The notes below the pieces were generated by a model. The model had not been told where the DNA came from, did not search any database, and worked only from the letters and a program-made list of their open reading frames with translations. A DNA stretch of 64,000 bases from positions 2,604,001-2,668,000 of the forward strand of contig NZ_QUOV01000001.1 in assembly GCF_003390395.1 (NCBI RefSeq), in the 5' to 3' direction. This document shows, piece after piece, positions 34,561 through 45,763 of the stretch. A program made the position numbers and the translations under genes. Numbering within the stretch: the stretch's first letter is position 1; every line of letters begins with the position of its first letter. Source of the stretch: Thalassotalea euphylliae. GTDB taxonomy: Bacteria; Pseudomonadota; Gammaproteobacteria; Enterobacterales; Alteromonadaceae.

Positions 34561-34714
34561 TTACCAAAACCAGAAAGTATTTTGCTTGGCGACATTAATA
34601 CTAGGTTCAGCTTACTTAACAAATAATCGAGCGAGTAATTACCTACATCAATTAAAGTTAACAGTCTGATTTGGTAAATTAAAATTTCAACAAAATACTG
34701 AGATAAAAACGAAT

Positions 34715-35836
34715 ATGAAAGGCCAGTGGCTAGGTGAATACACCAGCATAAATAAATCAATTTACTCAGATGGCGATGTCATTGTAAATATAGATGAGTT
34801 GGATAAAAACTATCGTGGAATTATAAATATTGTTCCTAAAAATATAATGAGCTTACCTATTTCTGTGGGCTATTTTGAAACTCCAGACAAAGCTTATGAG
34901 CAGTCCATTACAATAAGAGCGAATCCTGTCGACCCATATTCTTTATATGAAACACACTGGACAAAAATAAAAAACATTTACCCTTCGGGTACGTTTTTCT
35001 CTGAATCAATACAAGCTAACTTCAAGTGTAAGAACAATACATTAACTATTACTGCGAGCACTAAAGAAGGAATTCAAGTTGAGACTGAGCTATTACAACC
35101 AAACTATACAGAGACGTCACGGATTACTGGTTCCGAAATGTCTTGGACAGACTTTAAAAGCTACGTATCTAGTTTAAGCAAGAATAAATTTTTATTCAGA
35201 GGGCAAATGAAACCTTGGAAACTACAAACTTCTTTTCATAGAAGGAATAGGTACTGTCTCGATAGTTTTTTAAACAATGATGTTCAAATACTACACAAAA
35301 GGTTGAGTTCCCTAACGGAACACTTCTTCGATTTGAATAAAGCAGAACAAAACGGTGCATTTATAAACCTTCTTCAACATCATGGGTATCCAACACCACT
35401 GCTCGATTGGTCACATTCACCATATGTTTCTGCGTTTTTTGCATTTAGGGATTGGCCAATTGGCTACAGCGGAACGGAAAAAATTAGAGTTTATATTTTT
35501 GATAGTACAAAGTGGCAAGATGTATTGAGACAATTTCAAATACTTAATCCTCCGTTTCCCCATCTATCTGTAATGGACTTTATTTCGATTAACAATCCCA
35601 GACTGGTGCCACAGCAAGCGATTACTACGGTAAGTAATATTAGTGATATTGAACATTACCTTTTAACTAAAGGGAAAGATTATGGTATCGACTTTATTAA
35701 AGCTATAGATATTCCAGCTAATCAACGAGAGGAGGCAATGTCAGACCTACGATATATGGGAATTACCGCAGGCTCTATGTTTCCTGGGATAGATGGTGCA
35801 TGTGAAGAACTTAAAGAGAATTATTTCAATCAATAA
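34715..35836 (+). CDS. FRG-domain protein
   Basis: A 373-residue protein. The FRG domain starts at FLFRGQ (159-164) and continues through GAFINLLQHHGYPTPLLDWSHSPYVSAFFAF (about 214-243), ending near 355. This family, often in defence islands and prophages, has no established biochemical activity. The N-terminal 130 residues are beta-rich and unknown. AT content looks higher than in neighbours. It has no partner ORF; two structured repeats lie directly upstream. It is convergent with sucD, and the ribosome site is weak. Transfer is likely. Start ATG at 34715 is the first in frame. Confidence 0.82.
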   Translation: MKGQWLGEYTSINKSIYSDGDVIVNIDELDKNYRGIINIVPKNIMSLPISVGYFETPDKAYEQSITIRANPVDPYSLYETHWTKIKNIYPSGTFFSESIQANFKCKNNTLTITASTKEGIQVETELLQPNYTETSRITGSEMSWTDFKSYVSSLSKNKFLFRGQMKPWKLQTSFHRRNRYCLDSFLNNDVQILHKRLSSLTEHFFDLNKAEQNGAFINLLQHHGYPTPLLDWSHSPYVSAFFAFRDWPIGYSGTEKIRVYIFDSTKWQDVLRQFQILNPPFPHLSVMDFISINNPRLVPQQAITTVSNISDIEHYLLTKGKDYGIDFIKAIDIPANQREEAMSDLRYMGITAGSMFPGIDGACEELKENYFNQ

Positions 35837-35838
35837 CA

Positions 35839-35864
35839 AAAAACCCGCCATTCGGCGGGTTTTT
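35839..35864. terminator. Bidirectional terminator between the FRG gene and sucD
   Basis: AAAAACCCGCC and GGCGGGTTTTT form an 11-bp stem with a 4-nt loop. A and T tracts on both sides suit sucD and the FRG gene. Confidence 0.9.
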
Positions 35865-35891
35865 CAAATTACTTTCAAAAAGAAAGGTCGA

Positions 35892-36764
35892 TTACCAACC
35901 AGTCTTCTCTTTAAGCGCTGTACCAATATCAGCTAATGAACGAACAGTTTTAACACCAGCCGCTTCAAGAGCCTTAAATTTATCGTCAGCTGTACCTTTA
36001 CCACCGGCGATAATCGCGCCAGCGTGACCCATACGCTTACCAGCAGGTGCAGTAACACCAGCGATGTAAGATACTACAGGCTTAGTAACGTTTGCTTTGA
36101 TGTACTCAGCAGCTTCTTCTTCAGCTGTACCACCAATTTCACCAATCATTACGATTGCTTCAGTTTGTGGGTCGTTTTCGAACATTTCTAGCACGTCAAT
36201 GAAGTTAGTACCTGGGATTGGGTCACCACCGATACCAACACATGAAGACTGACCGAAACCAGCATCAGTTGTTTGCTTAACGGCTTCGTAAGTTAATGTA
36301 CCTGAACGAGATACGATACCTACTTTACCTGGCTTGTGGATGTGACCTGGCATGATACCGATCTTAGATTCGCCCGGCGTGATAACACCTGGACAGTTAG
36401 GACCAATCATGCGAACGCCAGTTTCTTCAAGCTTAACTTTAACGTCAAGCATGTCTAACGTTGGGATACCTTCAGTAATCGTAACGATTAGCTCGATACC
36501 TGCATCAATAGCTTCTAAGATTGCATCTTTACAGAATGGTGCTGGTACGTAGATAACTGTTGCTGTTGCGCCAGTTGCTTCTACTGCTTCACGTACTGTG
36601 TTGAATACTGGAAGACCTAAGTGCTCTTGGCCGCCTTTACCTGGTGATACACCACCAACCATTTGCGTACCGTATGCGATAGCTTGCTCTGAGTGGAAAG
36701 TACCTTGACCACCAGTGAAACCTTGACAGATAACTTTAGTATCTTTGTTAATTAATACAGACAT
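35892..36764 (-). CDS. sucD: Succinyl-CoA synthetase alpha subunit
   Basis: A 290-residue subunit carrying the CoA- and phosphate-binding halves. [19 protein letters not shown] near residue 14 is the CoA site, and the phosphohistidine is in [12 protein letters not shown] (His about 247). With SucC it makes ATP or GTP from succinyl-CoA. The ATG overlaps the sucC stop (TAATG), so translation is coupled. The 3' end is closed by a bidirectional terminator shared with the FRG gene. A decayed copy of its end lies 2.5 kb away. Confidence 0.98.
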   Translation of the reverse strand: MSVLINKDTKVICQGFTGGQGTFHSEQAIAYGTQMVGGVSPGKGGQEHLGLPVFNTVREAVEATGATATVIYVPAPFCKDAILEAIDAGIELIVTITEGIPTLDMLDVKVKLEETGVRMIGPNCPGVITPGESKIGIMPGHIHKPGKVGIVSRSGTLTYEAVKQTTDAGFGQSSCVGIGGDPIPGTNFIDVLEMFENDPQTEAIVMIGEIGGTAEEEAAEYIKANVTKPVVSYIAGVTAPAGKRMGHAGAIIAGGKGTADDKFKALEAAGVKTVRSLADIGTALKEKTGW

Positions 36765-37930
36765 TATTTGCCCTCCGCAGCAGCTACTACTTTCTCAGCA
36801 GCGTCTTTTAGTGATTCAGCAGCGATTACATCAACGTCTGAGTTAGCTAGTACTTCACGACCAGCTTCAGCGTTAGTACCTTCTAAACGAACAACAACAG
36901 GAACGTTTACGCCCACTTCTTTAACAGCACCGATGATACCTTCAGCGATCATGTCACAACGAACGATACCACCGAAGATGTTTACTAGTACTGCAGATAC
37001 GTTGTCATCTGAAAGGATGATTTTGAATGCTTCTGCTACACGTTCTTTAGTCGCGCCGCCACCAACATCTAGGAAGTTAGCTGGCTTACCACCGTGAAGG
37101 TTTACGATGTCCATTGTACCCATTGCAAGGCCAGCACCGTTAACCATACAACCAACGTTACCGTCTAGTGCAACGTAGTTAAGTTCCCACTGTGCCGCGT
37201 GTGCTTCACGCTCATCTTCTTGTGAAGGATCGTGCATTTCACGGATTTTTGGCTGACGGTATAAAGCGTTTGAGTCAACGCCGATTTTGCCGTCTAGACA
37301 ATGAAGGTTACCAGCTTCAGTGATTACAAGCGGGTTGATTTCTAATAAGTCGAAATCGTGATCAGTAAACATGTTACCTAAGCCCATGAAGATCTTAACG
37401 AATTGCTTCATTTGAGTTGGGTTTAAGCCAAGTTTGAAACCTAATTCACGTGCTTGGTAAGCTTGAGGACCTACTAATGGGTCGATCGCTGCTTTGTGAA
37501 TTAAGTGTGGAGTTTCTTCAGCAACTGTTTCGATGTCTACACCGCCTTCAGTTGATGCCATGAATACAACACGGCGAGAACCACGGTCTACAACAGCGCC
37601 AAGGTATAATTCGTTAGCGATGTCTGTGCAGCTTTCTACTAAGATTTTAGCAACTGGCTGACCGTTTGCGTCTGTTTGGTAAGTAACTAAGTTTTTACCT
37701 AACCAGTGTTGTGCGAATTCTTTAATTTCTTCTTTGGTTTTTACTAGCTTAACACCGCCAGCTTTACCACGGCCACCAGCGTGAACTTGTGCCTTAACAA
37801 CCCACATATCGCCGCCAATTTTGTCAGCAGCTTCGGCAGCTTCTTGAGGTGTATCGCAAGCGAAACCTTCAGAAACTGGTAAACCATATTCAGCGAATAG
37901 TTGTTTCGCTTGATACTCATGCAAATTCAT
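36764..37930 (-). CDS. sucC: Succinyl-CoA synthetase beta subunit
   Basis: A 388-residue subunit, the length of E. coli SucC. The ATP-grasp domain starts [18 protein letters not shown] and includes [18 protein letters not shown] near residue 46 and the C-terminal [18 protein letters not shown] longer frame from 38002 adds 24 residues, but the family start and MNLHEYQ place the start at 37930. Upstream are 562 bp including the sucB terminator, so sucCD has its own promoter. Confidence 0.98.
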   Translation of the reverse strand: MNLHEYQAKQLFAEYGLPVSEGFACDTPQEAAEAADKIGGDMWVVKAQVHAGGRGKAGGVKLVKTKEEIKEFAQHWLGKNLVTYQTDANGQPVAKILVESCTDIANELYLGAVVDRGSRRVVFMASTEGGVDIETVAEETPHLIHKAAIDPLVGPQAYQARELGFKLGLNPTQMKQFVKIFMGLGNMFTDHDFDLLEINPLVITEAGNLHCLDGKIGVDSNALYRQPKIREMHDPSQEDEREAHAAQWELNYVALDGNVGCMVNGAGLAMGTMDIVNLHGGKPANFLDVGGGATKERVAEAFKIILSDDNVSAVLVNIFGGIVRCDMIAEGIIGAVKEVGVNVPVVVRLEGTNAEAGREVLANSDVDVIAAESLKDAAEKVVAAAEGK

Positions 37931-38492
37931 GGTGTTTTTCCAATTACTATTTGAGTGGAGATTAGTACGTTTGCTAAAAAATACGACATTGAGCAAATGC
38001 ACTAAACGATTATAATTGTGTCGTGATTATATAGATAAAACTAAAGGGATTAAACCCCCCTTTTCATTTGAGTTTACGGTCAAATCTGCCGCCTAATAGC
38101 GATACAATTTACTCACCTAAATTGCTGCTAAATTCAGCCGCTAAAATCACTCAAATAAGGTCACTATTGCTGATAAACCGACCGACACATTTCAAGCAGT
38201 GCTTATAACTCTAGCCTATTTTTTCTATGCTGCTTGGTTTTTAAAAAAGCACTTTAAAATACTCTGCGCGTTGTCTCTGTATCTTAAAACTACAGCCTAG
38301 CAGCAGATCCCAAACACATTGCCTGAATACATAAGCGGTATAACAAAATCAATAACGCCATAAATTACGACGGCTAAAAAACGGGCACAAAAAAGCCGCT
38401 AAAAAGCGGCTTTTATATTCCTTACTAGTTTTACGATTGAACAGCTCGGTTCAATCGCATCGTTAGCTATCTAAAGCTTTAATACCTAAAAA
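37931..38492. other. sucB-sucC intergenic region
   Basis: 562 bp holding the sucB terminator at 38391-38414 and the presumed sucCD promoter and leader. A short run of AAAGGG/CCCTTTT at about 38044-38065 could fold. No gene is seen. Confidence 0.55.
38391..38414. terminator. Terminator between sucB and sucC
   Basis: AAAAGCCGC and GCGGCTTTT pair around a 6-nt loop, with A and T tracts on both sides. It separates the sdh-sucAB transcript from sucCD. Confidence 0.85.
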
Positions 38493-39983
38493 TTAGATAT
38501 CTAGTAATAGGCGCGTTGGATCTTCTAGTAATTCTTTAATGGTTACTAGGAAACCTACAGACTCTTTACCATCGATTAAACGGTGGTCGTAAGAAAGTGC
38601 TAAGTACATCATAGGTAAGATTTCAACTTTACCGTCAACCGCCATTGGGCGATCTTGGATTTTGTGCATACCTAAGATAGCTGTTTGCGGTAGGTTGATA
38701 ATTGGCGTTGAAAGTAGTGAACCAAATACACCACCGTTAGTGATAGTGAAGTTACCACCTTGCATATCGTCCATCGTTAACTTACCGTCACGACCTTTGA
38801 TTGCTAAGTCTTTAATGCCTTTTTCAATACCCGCCATGCTTAATTGATCAGCATCGCGAAGTACTGGCGTTACTAGACCACGTGGCGTAGATACGGCAAT
38901 CGAGATATCGAAGAAGTTGTGGTAAACAATGTCGTCACCGTCGATTGACGCATTAACCGCAGGGAAGCGTTTTAATGCTTCAGTTACAGCTTTCACGTAG
39001 AACGACATAAAGCCTAAGCGCGTATCGTGAGTTTTCTCGAATACGTCTTTGTACTGCTTACGCAAGTCCATAATTGGCTTCATGTTAACTTCGTTAAACG
39101 TAGTTAACATTGCTGTTGAGTTCTTCGCTTCAAGAAGGCGATTAGCGATAGTTTTACGTAAACGCGTCATTGGCACACGTTTTTGGCTACGCTCACCTAA
39201 TGCTGCTGCCGCGCCAGCTGTTGCTGTCGCCGTTGCCGCACTTGCTGCTGGAGCTGCTGCAGGCTTGTTAGCCGCTGCTTCAACATCTTCTTTCGTGATA
39301 CGACCGCCTTTGCCAGTGCCTTTCACGTCGCTCGCAGATAAGCCTTTTTCCGTCATTAATCGACGTACTGATGGTGACGCAATTTCATCACCTGATGTTT
39401 GCTCTTCTTGTGCTGGCGCCGCCGCTGGTGCTGCTGATGCCGTTGCACCTGCATTTAGTTCACCAATTTTTTGCTGACCTAATACTGTGTCGCCTTCAGC
39501 GTTGATGATTTTACCAATCACACCGTCTTCTTGAGCAACCACTTCTAAGACAACTTTGTCCGTTTCAATATCAACTAATTGCTGGTCACGTGATACCGCC
39601 TCACCCTCAGCCACATGCCAAGTTGCTACAGTTGCATCAGCAACTGACTCAGGTAGTACAGGTACTACGATGTCAATTACTTTGCCTGAAGCAGCAGGAG
39701 CTGCTTGTGCTGGCGCTGCGTCTGCTGCTGGAGCTGCCGCTGCTGCACCAGCTGCCAAGATAGCAATTACCTGTTCACCTAAAACCGTTGCGCCCTCAAC
39801 TTCTTTAATTTCAGTGATCACACCGTCAGAAGTTGCTGGTACTTCAAGTACTACTTTATCTGTTTCAATATCAACCAGTACTTGATCACGAGTGACACTG
39901 TCACCTACTTGTACGTGCCAAGTTGCAACTGTTGCGTCGGCAACTGATTCTGGTAAAACGGGAACCTTAATTTCGGTTGTCAT
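38493..39983 (-). CDS. sucB: Dihydrolipoyl succinyltransferase (E2) with two lipoyl domains
   Basis: The E2 core of the 2-oxoglutarate dehydrogenase complex, 496 residues against about 400 for a standard one-lipoyl SucB. Two lipoyl domains are visible, with lipoyl lysines at 43 and 143 in [11 protein letters not shown], exactly 100 residues apart and nearly identical in [18 protein letters not shown]. An Ala/Pro-rich linker and the E1/E3-binding segment [19 protein letters not shown] (about 208-226) follow, then the catalytic domain with [11 protein letters not shown] near 465. AAGGAA precedes the ATG. It follows sucA by 49 bp. Confidence 0.96.
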   Translation of the reverse strand: MTTEIKVPVLPESVADATVATWHVQVGDSVTRDQVLVDIETDKVVLEVPATSDGVITEIKEVEGATVLGEQVIAILAAGAAAAAPAADAAPAQAAPAASGKVIDIVVPVLPESVADATVATWHVAEGEAVSRDQQLVDIETDKVVLEVVAQEDGVIGKIINAEGDTVLGQQKIGELNAGATASAAPAAAPAQEEQTSGDEIASPSVRRLMTEKGLSASDVKGTGKGGRITKEDVEAAANKPAAAPAASAATATATAGAAAALGERSQKRVPMTRLRKTIANRLLEAKNSTAMLTTFNEVNMKPIMDLRKQYKDVFEKTHDTRLGFMSFYVKAVTEALKRFPAVNASIDGDDIVYHNFFDISIAVSTPRGLVTPVLRDADQLSMAGIEKGIKDLAIKGRDGKLTMDDMQGGNFTITNGGVFGSLLSTPIINLPQTAILGMHKIQDRPMAVDGKVEILPMMYLALSYDHRLIDGKESVGFLVTIKELLEDPTRLLLDI

Positions 39984-40032
39984 TAATTTATTCCTTACAC
40001 ACTCTTTAATATTCTCTTTAAAAAAAGAGGGT

Positions 40033-42840
40033 CTATTCTACATTTAGCGCATCGGTTACTAGCGCTTGTTGTTCTTTTACATGGACAGACATGTAACCTA
40101 CCGCAGGCGCTGCAGACGCTTTACGACCGGCATAAGTCAAATATGTACCTTCAGGAATTGTGGCACGGAAATGGTGCTGCGAGCAGTACCAAGCACCTTG
40201 GTTTTGCGGCTCTTCCTGACACCAGACAAATTGCTTAACGTGGCTGTATTGTTCCAATTCAGCAGCAAGCTCTTTTTCTGGGAATGGGTATAATTGTTCA
40301 ACACGAATAATTGCAACATTGGTTTGTTCGTTCTTACGACGTTGCTCAAGCAATTCGTAGTAAACTTTACCGCTACAGAATACAACGCGCTCAACATTTT
40401 CTGGCTTGATGTTGTCATCAATCTCACCAATCACATTTTTGTATTCGCCAGTCGCTAATTCTTCTAACGAAGAAACGGCTAACGGGTGGCGAAGTAGTGA
40501 TTTAGGTGACATGACCACCAATGGACGACGCATTGGACGTACCACTTGGCGACGTAACATGTTAAATACTTGTGCTGGTGTTGATGGCACACATACTTGC
40601 ATGTTGTGGTCTGCACAAAGCTGCAAGTAACGCTCTAAACGAGCTGATGAATGCTCAGGGCCTTGACCTTCATAGCCATGAGGTAACAACATGGTTAAGC
40701 CACATAAACGGCCCCATTTTTGTTCACCAGATGAAATAAATTGGTCAAATACCACTTGTGCACAGTTAGCAAAATCACCAAATTGCGCTTCCCAAATGGT
40801 TAAACCATTTGGCTCTGCCGTTGTGTAACCGTATTCAAAGGCAAGTACTGACACTTCGGAAAGTACTGAGTCATGAACATCAAATTCACCTTGGCCTTCA
40901 CGTACATTTTGTAATGGCAAATAGGTGCTTGCATCGTTTTGATTGTGCAATACCGCATGGCGGTGGAAGAAAGTACCACGACCAGCATCTTGGCCTGTAA
41001 TACGAACGCGATCACCGCCATCAACGATAGCAGCGTAAGCTAAGCTTTCTGCAAAGCCCCAATCAAGAAGCTTCTCACCGGCCGCCATTTTCTGGCGATC
41101 GTCATACACTTTCTTAACGCGAGAGTGTACTGGGTGATCTTCTGGGTAGCTTGAAATTGCTGTTGCTAGCTCTTTTAGCTTTTCAACCGGAATTTCATGG
41201 TCATATTCGTCATCCCAGTCGTGGCCTAAGAATGGGCTCCAGTCAACTGAGTGCTCAGTCATTGGGCGCCATTGTTCTACAGTACATTGACCTTCGTCTA
41301 ATAGCTTACGGTAGTACGCTGTTAGCTCTTCAGACTTAGCTGCAGGAATAGAACCATCAGTGTTTAGCTTGTCTGCGTAAATTTGACGTGGCGTTGGATG
41401 TTTCTTAATTTTTTGATACATCAACGGTTGCGTTGCATTTGGCTCGTCAGCTTCGTTATGACCGTGGCGGCGGTAACAAACTAAGTCAATTACCACATCA
41501 CGCTTGAACTTGTTACGGAAGTCTAATGCGATTTGCGTTGCTAGGATAACCGCTTCTGGATCATCAGAGTTAACGTGAAGAATTGGCGCCTGTACCATTT
41601 TTGCGATTTCAGTACAGTATTCACCACTGCGTGTATCTTCTGGCTTAGACGTTGTGAAACCTACTTGGTTATTCACGACAATGCGAATGCTACCACCAAC
41701 CGTGAAAGCACGCGCTTGCGACATGTTAAAGGTTTCTTGAACAACACCTTGACCCGCAATAGCAGAGTCGCCGTGAATAGTAATTGGAAGTACTGAGTCA
41801 CCGTCGTTGCCTTCGCGGCGATCTTGACGAGCACGTACAGAGCCCATCACTACAGGGTTAACAATTTCTAAGTGCGAAGGGTTAAACGCTAGTGCCAAGT
41901 GAACATTGCCACCAGGCGTAACAAAATCTGATGAGTAACCCATGTGATATTTCACATCACCTGAGCCTACTAAATCATCGTGCTTACCGGCAAACTCGTC
42001 AAATAGTTTGTTCGGGTTTTTGCCCATTACGTTTACTAAAACGTTTAAGCGACCACGGTGAGCCATACCCATGACAACTTCTTTGGTGCCATGAGTACCT
42101 GCACGAGTGATTAATTCCTTCAACATAGGAATTAACGCGTCACCACCTTCAAGTGAGAAGCGCTTTGCACCTGGGAATTTTGCGCCCAAGTATTTTTCTA
42201 AACCGTCAGCAGCAATTAATCCCTTAAGGATTTCTTCTTTTTGCTCAGCTGTGAATTGACCTTGTGACTGCACAGACTCTAGTCTGTCTTGAATCCAACG
42301 TTTTTCTTCCGTTGAGGTCATGTGCATGTATTCTGCACCAATGCTGCCACAGTAGGTTTTACGTAATGCCTTGTATAAATCGCCTAGCTTCATGGTCTCT
42401 TGACCAATGGCGAATGAGCCGACATTGAATTCTTTATCAAAGTCGTTTTCAGATAAATCGTGGTGTGATAATTGAAGATCTCTTACCTTATCACGTTGCC
42501 ATAAACCGAGCGGATCGATATTGGCGTTTTGATGGCCTCGGAAGCGATAGGCATTGATAAGTTGCAAAACTTTTACTTGTCTTGCGTCAGAACCACCAGA
42601 AACAATGACATTGCGAGCAGGCTGTTTTGCTAGTTCTTTAAATTCGTCACGGACGGCTGAATGTTTGTATTCAACATTCGAACCTTCAATCTTAGGGAGA
42701 GAATCAAATACATCGCGCCATTCGGCCGATACAGATTGTGAATTTTCTAAATATAATTCGTACAATTCTTCAATATAAGTAGCGTTAGCACCACTTAAAT
42801 GGGAAGACTCTAACCAAGCCTTCATTACACCTTCGGGCAT
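40033..42840 (-). CDS. sucA: 2-oxoglutarate dehydrogenase E1 component
   Basis: A thiamine-diphosphate-dependent decarboxylase of about 935 residues, the expected size. [31 protein letters not shown] is its N-terminus, chosen because AAGGA lies seven bases before the ATG at 42840; the frame extends to 42870. The [19 protein letters not shown] segment and the diphosphate/Mg site [16 protein letters not shown] are present, as is [38 protein letters not shown] in the C-terminal half. It reads as part of the sdhCDAB-sucAB transcript (80 bp after sdhB). Confidence 0.98.
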   Translation of the reverse strand: MPEGVMKAWLESSHLSGANATYIEELYELYLENSQSVSAEWRDVFDSLPKIEGSNVEYKHSAVRDEFKELAKQPARNVIVSGGSDARQVKVLQLINAYRFRGHQNANIDPLGLWQRDKVRDLQLSHHDLSENDFDKEFNVGSFAIGQETMKLGDLYKALRKTYCGSIGAEYMHMTSTEEKRWIQDRLESVQSQGQFTAEQKEEILKGLIAADGLEKYLGAKFPGAKRFSLEGGDALIPMLKELITRAGTHGTKEVVMGMAHRGRLNVLVNVMGKNPNKLFDEFAGKHDDLVGSGDVKYHMGYSSDFVTPGGNVHLALAFNPSHLEIVNPVVMGSVRARQDRREGNDGDSVLPITIHGDSAIAGQGVVQETFNMSQARAFTVGGSIRIVVNNQVGFTTSKPEDTRSGEYCTEIAKMVQAPILHVNSDDPEAVILATQIALDFRNKFKRDVVIDLVCYRRHGHNEADEPNATQPLMYQKIKKHPTPRQIYADKLNTDGSIPAAKSEELTAYYRKLLDEGQCTVEQWRPMTEHSVDWSPFLGHDWDDEYDHEIPVEKLKELATAISSYPEDHPVHSRVKKVYDDRQKMAAGEKLLDWGFAESLAYAAIVDGGDRVRITGQDAGRGTFFHRHAVLHNQNDASTYLPLQNVREGQGEFDVHDSVLSEVSVLAFEYGYTTAEPNGLTIWEAQFGDFANCAQVVFDQFISSGEQKWGRLCGLTMLLPHGYEGQGPEHSSARLERYLQLCADHNMQVCVPSTPAQVFNMLRRQVVRPMRRPLVVMSPKSLLRHPLAVSSLEELATGEYKNVIGEIDDNIKPENVERVVFCSGKVYYELLEQRRKNEQTNVAIIRVEQLYPFPEKELAAELEQYSHVKQFVWCQEEPQNQGAWYCSQHHFRATIPEGTYLTYAGRKASAAPAVGYMSVHVKEQQALVTDALNVE

Positions 42841-42920
42841 TAGCTGTTCCTTTACCAGGGGAAAAAGCAACCAATAAATTGTTTAATCTGGGTGAGGCGC
42901 AAGCGCCCCACCCTAGCTGA

Positions 42921-43631
42921 TTAAACGGCTCTTTGTAAAAGCATTGACTTGATATGGCCAATAGCTTTGGTTGGGTTTAATCCTTTCGGACAAACGTCAA
43001 CACAGTTCATGATGCCGTGACAGCGGAATACGCTGTAAGCATCCTGTAATCCGTCCAAACGCTCTTCTGTCGCAGTATCACGGCTATCAATTAAGAAGCG
43101 GTATGCATGTAGAAGACCTGCAGGGCCGATAAACTTGTCTGGGTTCCACCAGAATGATGGACAAGACGTTGAACAACATGCACATAAAATACACTCGTAT
43201 AAACCATCTAAGTGCTCACGCTCTTCGATAGATTGTAAGTGTTCACGCGCTGGTTGCTCTTTACCATCGTTAATTAGGTACGGCTTAATTTTTTCATATT
43301 GACTGTAGAACTGCGTCATATCAATAACTAAGTCGCGTACAACTGGTAAACCTGGCAGTGGGCGTAATACGATTTTGTTTGCTTTAACTGCAGACAATGG
43401 CGTAATACACGCCAAACCATTTTTACCATTCATGTTTAAACCGTCTGAGCCACAAACACCTTCACGACATGAACGACGGAAAGATAATGTTGAATCTTGC
43501 TCTTTCAACAAGATTAACGCATCTAACACCATCATATCTGAGCCTTCTGGAATTTCCAGCTCGTATTCTTTCATGTATGGTGCGTTGTCAACATCAGGAT
43601 TGTAACGGTAAATCGAAAAAATTTGTTTCAT
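42921..43631 (-). CDS. sdhB: Succinate dehydrogenase iron-sulfur subunit
   Basis: A 236-residue subunit. The [2Fe-2S] cluster cysteines are in CREGVCGSDGLNM with a further Cys in ACITPL. The C-terminal part has the CILCACCSTSCPSFW and CVDVCPKG cysteine motifs for the [4Fe-4S] and [3Fe-4S] clusters. It passes electrons from SdhA to the membrane anchor. AAGGAG lies about eight bases before the ATG. It is 11 bp after sdhA. Confidence 0.98.
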   Translation of the reverse strand: MKQIFSIYRYNPDVDNAPYMKEYELEIPEGSDMMVLDALILLKEQDSTLSFRRSCREGVCGSDGLNMNGKNGLACITPLSAVKANKIVLRPLPGLPVVRDLVIDMTQFYSQYEKIKPYLINDGKEQPAREHLQSIEEREHLDGLYECILCACCSTSCPSFWWNPDKFIGPAGLLHAYRFLIDSRDTATEERLDGLQDAYSVFRCHGIMNCVDVCPKGLNPTKAIGHIKSMLLQRAV

Positions 43632-43642
43632 CGTTATGCTCC

Positions 43643-45415
43643 TTAGTAGGTACGAACTTTCGGTGGGAATGCTTCGCGGTGAACAGGTTTCATATTCACA
43701 TCACGCTTAGACATGTCTTCAGTCTCTGGCGTGTAAATAGTGTGACATAACCAGTTTTCATCATCACGGTCTAAGAAATCTTCACGTGAGTGAGCGCCGC
43801 GCGATTCGGTACGGTAGTTTGCAGCTTTTGCCGTACAGTATGCTGTTTCCATTAGGTTATCAAGCTCTAAACATTCGATACGATCAGTATTGAACTCACG
43901 AGACTTGTCAGCTAGGTGGGCATTTTTCAGACGTTCACGGATTTCCGTTAGTTCTTTCATACCTTCCGCCATTGCTTCACCTTCGCGGAATACAGAGAAG
44001 TTCATCTGCATACATTGTTGTAAATCTTTGCGGATTTGAACTGGGTCTTCACCGCTAGTAGAAGATTCCCAACGGTTATACCTTGCTAAAGAAGTTTCAA
44101 GATCACTTTCTGTCGCTTCTTTTGCCGTTTGAGTACCAGCTAGGTATTCACCTAGGAAGTTACCCGCTGCACGACCAAATACAACCAAATCAAGCAGTGA
44201 GTTACCACCTAAGCGGTTTGCACCGTGAACAGATACGTTAGCAATTTCACCAACAGCGAATAAACCTTCAATGATAGTGTCTTCGCCAGTTTCTGGGTTG
44301 AAGTGAATTGCTTGACCATTAACGTTACAAGGTACACCACCCATTTGGTAGTGACACGTTGGAATAACAGGAATAGGCTCATCAGCAGGGTGAACGTGAG
44401 CAAACGTTTCTGAAAGTTCACATACACCAGGTAAGCGTTGCATAAGCGTTTCACGACCTAAATGGTCTAGCTTAAGCTTGATGTGTGGACCGTATTGAGG
44501 GTGGTCACAACCACGACCTTCACGGATTTCAGTCATCATTGAACGAGCAACAACGTCACGACCCGCTAAATCTTTAGCGTTAGGTGCATAACGTTCCATA
44601 AAACGCTCGCCGTCTTTGTTTAGAAGGTAACCACCTTCACCACGACAACCTTCAGTTACTAGCGTACCAGCACCTGCAATACCTGTTGGATGGAATTGCC
44701 ACATTTCCATGTCTTGCATTTGAACGCCAGCACGAAGTGACATACCAACACCATCACCTGTGTTGATGTGCGCATTAGTCGTTGATGCGAAGATACGGCC
44801 TGCACCACCCGTAGCGAGTACAGTTGCGCGAGCTTTGAAGTAACATACTTCGCCAGATTCGATATCGATAGCGGTAGCACCTACAACGGTACCTTCACTG
44901 TTCTTAACGATATCTAATGCGTACCACTCTGAAAAAACGTTTGTTTTGTTTTTAACGTTTTGTTGGTACAAGCAGTGAAGAAGTGCGTGACCTGTACGGT
45001 CAGCCGCCGCTGCAGTACGAGCAGCTTGTTCACCACCAAAATTCTTAGATTGACCACCGAATGGACGTTGGTAAACCTTACCATTTTCAAAACGAGAGAA
45101 AGGTAAACCCATGTTCTCCATTTCAATAATGGCTTCTGGGCCGGTTTTACACATGTATTCGATTGCGTCTTGGTCACCAATGTAATCTGAACCTTTAACG
45201 GTGTCATACATGTGGAATTCCCAGTTGTCCTCGTGTGCGTTGCCCAACGCTACAGTAATACCACCTTGTGCAGATACTGTGTGAGAACGAGTAGGAAAAA
45301 CTTTAGAAATCAAAGCACAGCTTTGACCTGATTCAGAAATGGCTAATGCGGCACGCATACCAGCACCGCCAGCGCCAATTACAATGGCGTCAAATTCACG
45401 AACTGAAATGCTCAC
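43643..45415 (-). CDS. sdhA: Succinate dehydrogenase flavoprotein subunit
   Basis: A 590-residue flavoprotein, nearly co-linear with E. coli SdhA. The FAD-binding Rossmann motif is [28 protein letters not shown] contains the flavin-linkage region (His in [10 protein letters not shown]); HPTGIAGAG and [20 protein letters not shown] are active-site segments. It oxidises succinate to fumarate. The start is GTG at 45415 with GGGGTG just upstream, adjacent to the sdhD stop. Confidence 0.98.
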   Translation of the reverse strand: MSISVREFDAIVIGAGGAGMRAALAISESGQSCALISKVFPTRSHTVSAQGGITVALGNAHEDNWEFHMYDTVKGSDYIGDQDAIEYMCKTGPEAIIEMENMGLPFSRFENGKVYQRPFGGQSKNFGGEQAARTAAAADRTGHALLHCLYQQNVKNKTNVFSEWYALDIVKNSEGTVVGATAIDIESGEVCYFKARATVLATGGAGRIFASTTNAHINTGDGVGMSLRAGVQMQDMEMWQFHPTGIAGAGTLVTEGCRGEGGYLLNKDGERFMERYAPNAKDLAGRDVVARSMMTEIREGRGCDHPQYGPHIKLKLDHLGRETLMQRLPGVCELSETFAHVHPADEPIPVIPTCHYQMGGVPCNVNGQAIHFNPETGEDTIIEGLFAVGEIANVSVHGANRLGGNSLLDLVVFGRAAGNFLGEYLAGTQTAKEATESDLETSLARYNRWESSTSGEDPVQIRKDLQQCMQMNFSVFREGEAMAEGMKELTEIRERLKNAHLADKSREFNTDRIECLELDNLMETAYCTAKAANYRTESRGAHSREDFLDRDDENWLCHTIYTPETEDMSKRDVNMKPVHREAFPPKVRTY

Positions 45416-45763
45416 TTACACACCCCATACAATTAAGAAACCTGCTACGAAGTAAGTTAGCAAGGTTACAGAGAAAACAAATTGCAATACACCACGTAGG
45501 AAAGTTGCTTTGATGTAGTCAGACAAAACTTGCCAAATACCAATCCAAGCGTGAATAAGTAGTGCAAATAATGACACTAAGGTAAATACTTTCATCGCTA
45601 GGTTAGCGAATAAGCCATGCCAGATTTCAAACGTTATTTCAGGAGTGAATGCAAAAAAGCCAGCAATAAATAGTACAAAAGCTGCTAATACAACAGCGCT
45701 AGCTCTTAGAAGAATAAAGTCATGTACGCCGCTACGGCCTACAGTTGCTACATTATTTACCAT
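45416..45763 (-). CDS. sdhD: Succinate dehydrogenase membrane anchor subunit SdhD
   Basis: A 115-residue hydrophobic protein with three membrane segments. MVNNVATVGRSGVHDFILLRASAVVL matches the E. coli start, so I use 45763 rather than the longer frame from 45799, which would overlap sdhC. The haem-ligand region is HAWIGIWQVLSDYI. With SdhC it binds quinone and haem b. The stop directly precedes the sdhA GTG. Confidence 0.95.
   Translation of the reverse strand: MVNNVATVGRSGVHDFILLRASAVVLAAFVLFIAGFFAFTPEITFEIWHGLFANLAMKVFTLVSLFALLIHAWIGIWQVLSDYIKATFLRGVLQFVFSVTLLTYFVAGFLIVWGV

Noticed and set aside
33596..34580. OMEGA/IscB or TnpB guide-RNA locus
   Set aside because: No RuvC/HNH or TnpB-like ORF is in the window, and the folds do not obviously match the known scaffold.
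34417..34626. 69-codon open frame on + strand inside element B
   Set aside because: Same reason; it is explained by the repeat and shares only nucleotide similarity with A.
33242..34714. Integron cassette array (attC sites)
   Set aside because: Some hairpins contain GTTAGCC-like bases, but no integron integrase, no regular R'/R'' core pairs and no cassette ORFs are present.
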